Below, piece after piece: positions 7,288 through 8,985 of a stretch of 8,985 bases of DNA (the first letter of the stretch is position 1; every line of letters begins with the position of its first letter). Source of the stretch: Saprospiraceae bacterium (GTDB lineage Bacteria; Bacteroidota; Bacteroidia; Chitinophagales; Saprospiraceae); the NCBI GenBank assembly GCA_027009605.1, contig JALVCY010000482.1, forward strand, positions 1 to 8,985, in the 5' to 3' direction. The notes under the pieces are model-generated. The model did no database searches. It was not told the DNA's origin and saw only the letters and a list, made by a program, of their open reading frames with translations. The position numbers and the translations under genes are program-made.

Positions 7288-7468
7288 CTTTCCTAAAGTT
7301 TACAGTAGCGGCAGTTTCAACCGCCGAGTCATCTGTTTAAATATTGGGGAATTGGTAGCAGCCCAATTTATTTGGCTGAAAAAGCTTGCTCTCCATCTCC
7401 CGAATGAATTCGAAATACCAATGGAAAATCCAACTTTGAGAGATTTCTTAACAGGAATTAAGAAGTAG
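7288..7468 (+). pseudogene. Possible gene remnant or small hypothetical ORF behind ubiX
   Basis: An open frame ending in TAG at 7466-7468 can be read from an ATG at 7253, which lies inside the last codons of ubiX in another frame. Only the part after ubiX looks protein-like: GELVAAQFIWLKKLALHLPN, followed by EFEIPMENPTLRDFLTGIKK. That is a balanced helix-forming C-terminal peptide of about 42 residues. With no plausible start of its own, it is most easily explained as the surviving 3' end of a decayed gene. I do not recognise the family. Chance is a real alternative. Confidence 0.3.
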
Positions 7469-7564
7469 GGAATAATCCCCGCTATAGTTCCCCAATAAAT
7501 CTACGACAAGGCACAAGCACGAAATAAAAAACAAGCAGACAAGCGAAGTAGAAAGCCCCCCCTA

Positions 7565-7793
7565 ACAGAATATCGAATGCAGAACATCGAATAACGAAAT
7601 CATAACCCAAACAAAAAAAACAAATCGTCTCAACCTGCGAAGCACTCAACCACGAAGTCCGTATCCACGATAGTAATCGGGACGAGTTCTCAACCTAGTG
7701 AGCCGAAGGCGAACGTCTCAACCTTCTCAACTTCTTCAATAAACAGAATATCGAATGCAGAACCCCGAACATCGAATAACGAAGTAATAAAAC
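7565..7793. repeat. Alternating spacer/hairpin module array, right copy
   Basis: The order is spacer (7565-7626), hairpin module (7629-7742), spacer (7743-7793), in the same orientation as the array at 5631-6010. The spacers share agaatatcgaatgcagaac and atcgaataacgaa. The hairpin module shares ctcaacctgcgaagc, then ctcaaccacgaagtcc, then gagccgaaggcgaacgtctc, with the left copy. Mini-hairpins are gcgaagc at 7637-7643 and gcc-gaa-ggc at 7692-7700. Between them, the gtcc..ggac pair (7657-7660 and 7680-7683) has a 19-base loop instead of three bases. The rest of 7469-7875 holds no gene. It does contain the nonamer ctacgacaa at 7501, 7818 and, just beyond, 7885. Confidence 0.8.
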
Positions 7794-7875
7794 CAAAAGC
7801 CCACCGATTTTCAAAATCTACGACAAGCCTAAGCTCCAATACCCAAATGACCCAACGCAGCCAATCACATCAGAT

Positions 7876-7909
7876 TTTGGAAAACTACGACAATTTTCCC
7901 GTAACTTTG
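7876..7909 (+). promoter_or_regulatory. Bacteroidota-type promoter for mnmG with an inverted repeat in its spacer
   Basis: TTTG at 7876-7879 is followed, after 22 nt, by TAACTTTG at 7902-7909. This matches the Bacteroidota primary-sigma consensus (TTTG or TTG near -33, TAnnTTTG near -7). Transcription would begin about 7914-7918, leaving a leader of only about 10 nt before the ATG at 7927. The spacer contains an inverted repeat, ggaaaa (7879-7884) and ttttcc (7894-7899), around the nonamer ctacgacaa. That is a candidate operator, though it may be chance in AT-rich DNA. Confidence 0.7.
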
Positions 7910-7926
7910 CACTCAATTTCAAAAAT

Positions 7927-8985
7927 ATGTTTCAAGAATACGATGTCATAGTGGTGGGGGCCGGTCATGCAGGTAGTGAAGCGGCGGTTGCAGCGGCGAA
8001 CTTAGGCTCCAAGGTGCTTTTAGTGACCATGAATATGGAGACCATCGCCAAAATGTCCTGTAATCCGGCCATGGGCGGCGTAGCTAAAGGCCAGATAGTC
8101 AGAGAGATAGACGCTTTGGGCGGGTATTCGGGGATAGTGACCGATCATTCGATGATACAATTTCGGATGTTGAACCTGTCCAAGGGGCCGGCGATGTGGA
8201 GCCCCCGTGCACAGAGCGACCGCATGAAATTTTCATGGAAATGGCGGTTGATGTTAGAAGCTCATCCCAATATCGATTTCTGGCAGGAGATGGTGGTGGG
8301 CATTTTGTCGAAAGACGGACGAGCCTATGGAGTCAAAACCAGCCTAGGTCTGGAGATTAAAGCCAAAAAAATCATTCTAACCAATGGCACCTTCCTAAAC
8401 GGCATCATCCATATCGGAGAAAAAGCATTAGGTGGGGGACGGGCAGCCGAAAAAGCTTCCAAAGGCATCACCGAACAATTGGTGGAACTGGGCTTCGAGT
8501 CCGGCCGGATGAAAACCGGTACACCGCCCCGGGTGGACGGACGCACGTTGGATTATGAGCGGATGACGATTCAGTTGGGAGATGAAAATCCCGCCAAATT
8601 CTCCTTTACGGATACGCCCCCGCTAGTCCATCAAACGCCTTGTTATATCACCTACACCAGCGAAGAAGTCCATGATACCTTGCGGGAAGGCTTTGAGCGC
8701 TCGCCCATGTTTGCCGGAAGGATTCAGGGCGTGGGGCCGAGATATTGTCCGTCGATAGAAGACAAGGTGGAGCGTTTTGCCGGAAGGGATCGACACCAAT
8801 TATTTATCGAACCCGAAGGAGCAGATACGCACGAAGTCTATGTCAATGGCTTTTCGTCTTCGTTGCCGGAAGATGTCCAGTTTAAGGCCTTGCGGAAAAT
8901 AGCCGGCTTTGAAAATGCCAAGATGTTCCGGCCGGGTTATGCCATTGAATACGATTATTTTCCGCCGACGCAGTTGAAGTTGACC
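7927..8985 (+). CDS. mnmG: tRNA 5-carboxymethylaminomethyluridine modification enzyme MnmG, N-terminal part
   Basis: The frame is open to the right edge, giving 353 of the roughly 620 residues usual for MnmG (GidA). With MnmE, this FAD enzyme modifies the wobble uridine of several tRNAs, using methylene-tetrahydrofolate and either glycine or ammonium. Visible marks are the dinucleotide-binding VVGAGHAGSEAA (residues 9-20), SCNPAMGGVAKGQIVREIDA (44-63), KGPAMWSPRAQSDR (86-99), NGTFLNG (153-159), RMKTGTPPR (194-202), PCYITYT (238-244), GPRYCPSIEDK (270-280) and PGYAIEYDYFPP near the edge. The cysteines of the CNP and YCPS motifs (C45 and C274) correspond to those known to matter in E. coli MnmG (about C47 and C277). 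The ATG at 7927 sits just after a good promoter and gives the standard short N-terminus. No frameshift is seen. Confidence 0.97.
   Translation, partial: MFQEYDVIVVGAGHAGSEAAVAAANLGSKVLLVTMNMETIAKMSCNPAMGGVAKGQIVREIDALGGYSGIVTDHSMIQFRMLNLSKGPAMWSPRAQSDRMKFSWKWRLMLEAHPNIDFWQEMVVGILSKDGRAYGVKTSLGLEIKAKKIILTNGTFLNGIIHIGEKALGGGRAAEKASKGITEQLVELGFESGRMKTGTPPRVDGRTLDYERMTIQLGDENPAKFSFTDTPPLVHQTPCYITYTSEEVHDTLREGFERSPMFAGRIQGVGPRYCPSIEDKVERFAGRDRHQLFIEPEGADTHEVYVNGFSSSLPEDVQFKALRKIAGFENAKMFRPGYAIEYDYFPPTQLKLT

Overview
The window looks like chromosomal DNA from a Bacteroidota bacterium, plausibly a Saprospiria/Lewinella-type lineage. The reasons are a very large secreted metalloprotease with SprB-type repeats and a C-terminal type IX secretion (T9SS) sorting domain, a good Bacteroidota sigma-type promoter (TTTG, 22 nt, TAACTTTG) in front of mnmG, weak Shine-Dalgarno signals, and long intergenic stretches full of repeats. 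The exact taxon is an inference.

Layout: 1-92 may be the tail of an upstream gene. 91-435 is repeat-rich intergenic DNA (an 85-bp tandem duplication built of heptamers, then a 'tcaac' stretch). 436-5145 (+) encodes a 1569-residue M12B/reprolysin-like zinc protease that carries a P-domain, SprB repeats, FN3 domains and a T9SS tail. 5146-6095 is about 950 nt without a gene, packed with octamer arrays, GNA-type triloop mini-hairpins, a MITE-like inverted-repeat element and alternating spacer/hairpin modules. 6096-6602 (-) is an exported thioredoxin-fold protein. Divergent from it, 6727-7287 (+) is the flavin prenyltransferase UbiX, followed by a possible gene remnant to 7468. 7469-7875 again carries the spacer/hairpin modules. 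7876-7909 is the mnmG promoter, and 7927 to the right edge is the first 353 codons of mnmG, which runs out of the window.

The genes do not form one pathway: extracellular proteolysis, periplasmic thiol chemistry, prenyl-FMN synthesis and tRNA wobble modification are unrelated housekeeping or accessory jobs. What ties the window together is its intergenic DNA. One repeat family occurs in the same orientation on both sides of the thioredoxin-ubiX block. It consists of short linker words (ttgaac, tcaac) alternating with tiny hairpins. The stems differ from unit to unit but stay complementary, and the three-base loop is mostly GAA or GCA. This conservation of structure over sequence is the best candidate here for an undescribed system. 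The second candidate is a 182-bp element with 20-bp terminal inverted repeats, nested internal inverted repeats and a possible 4-bp target duplication.
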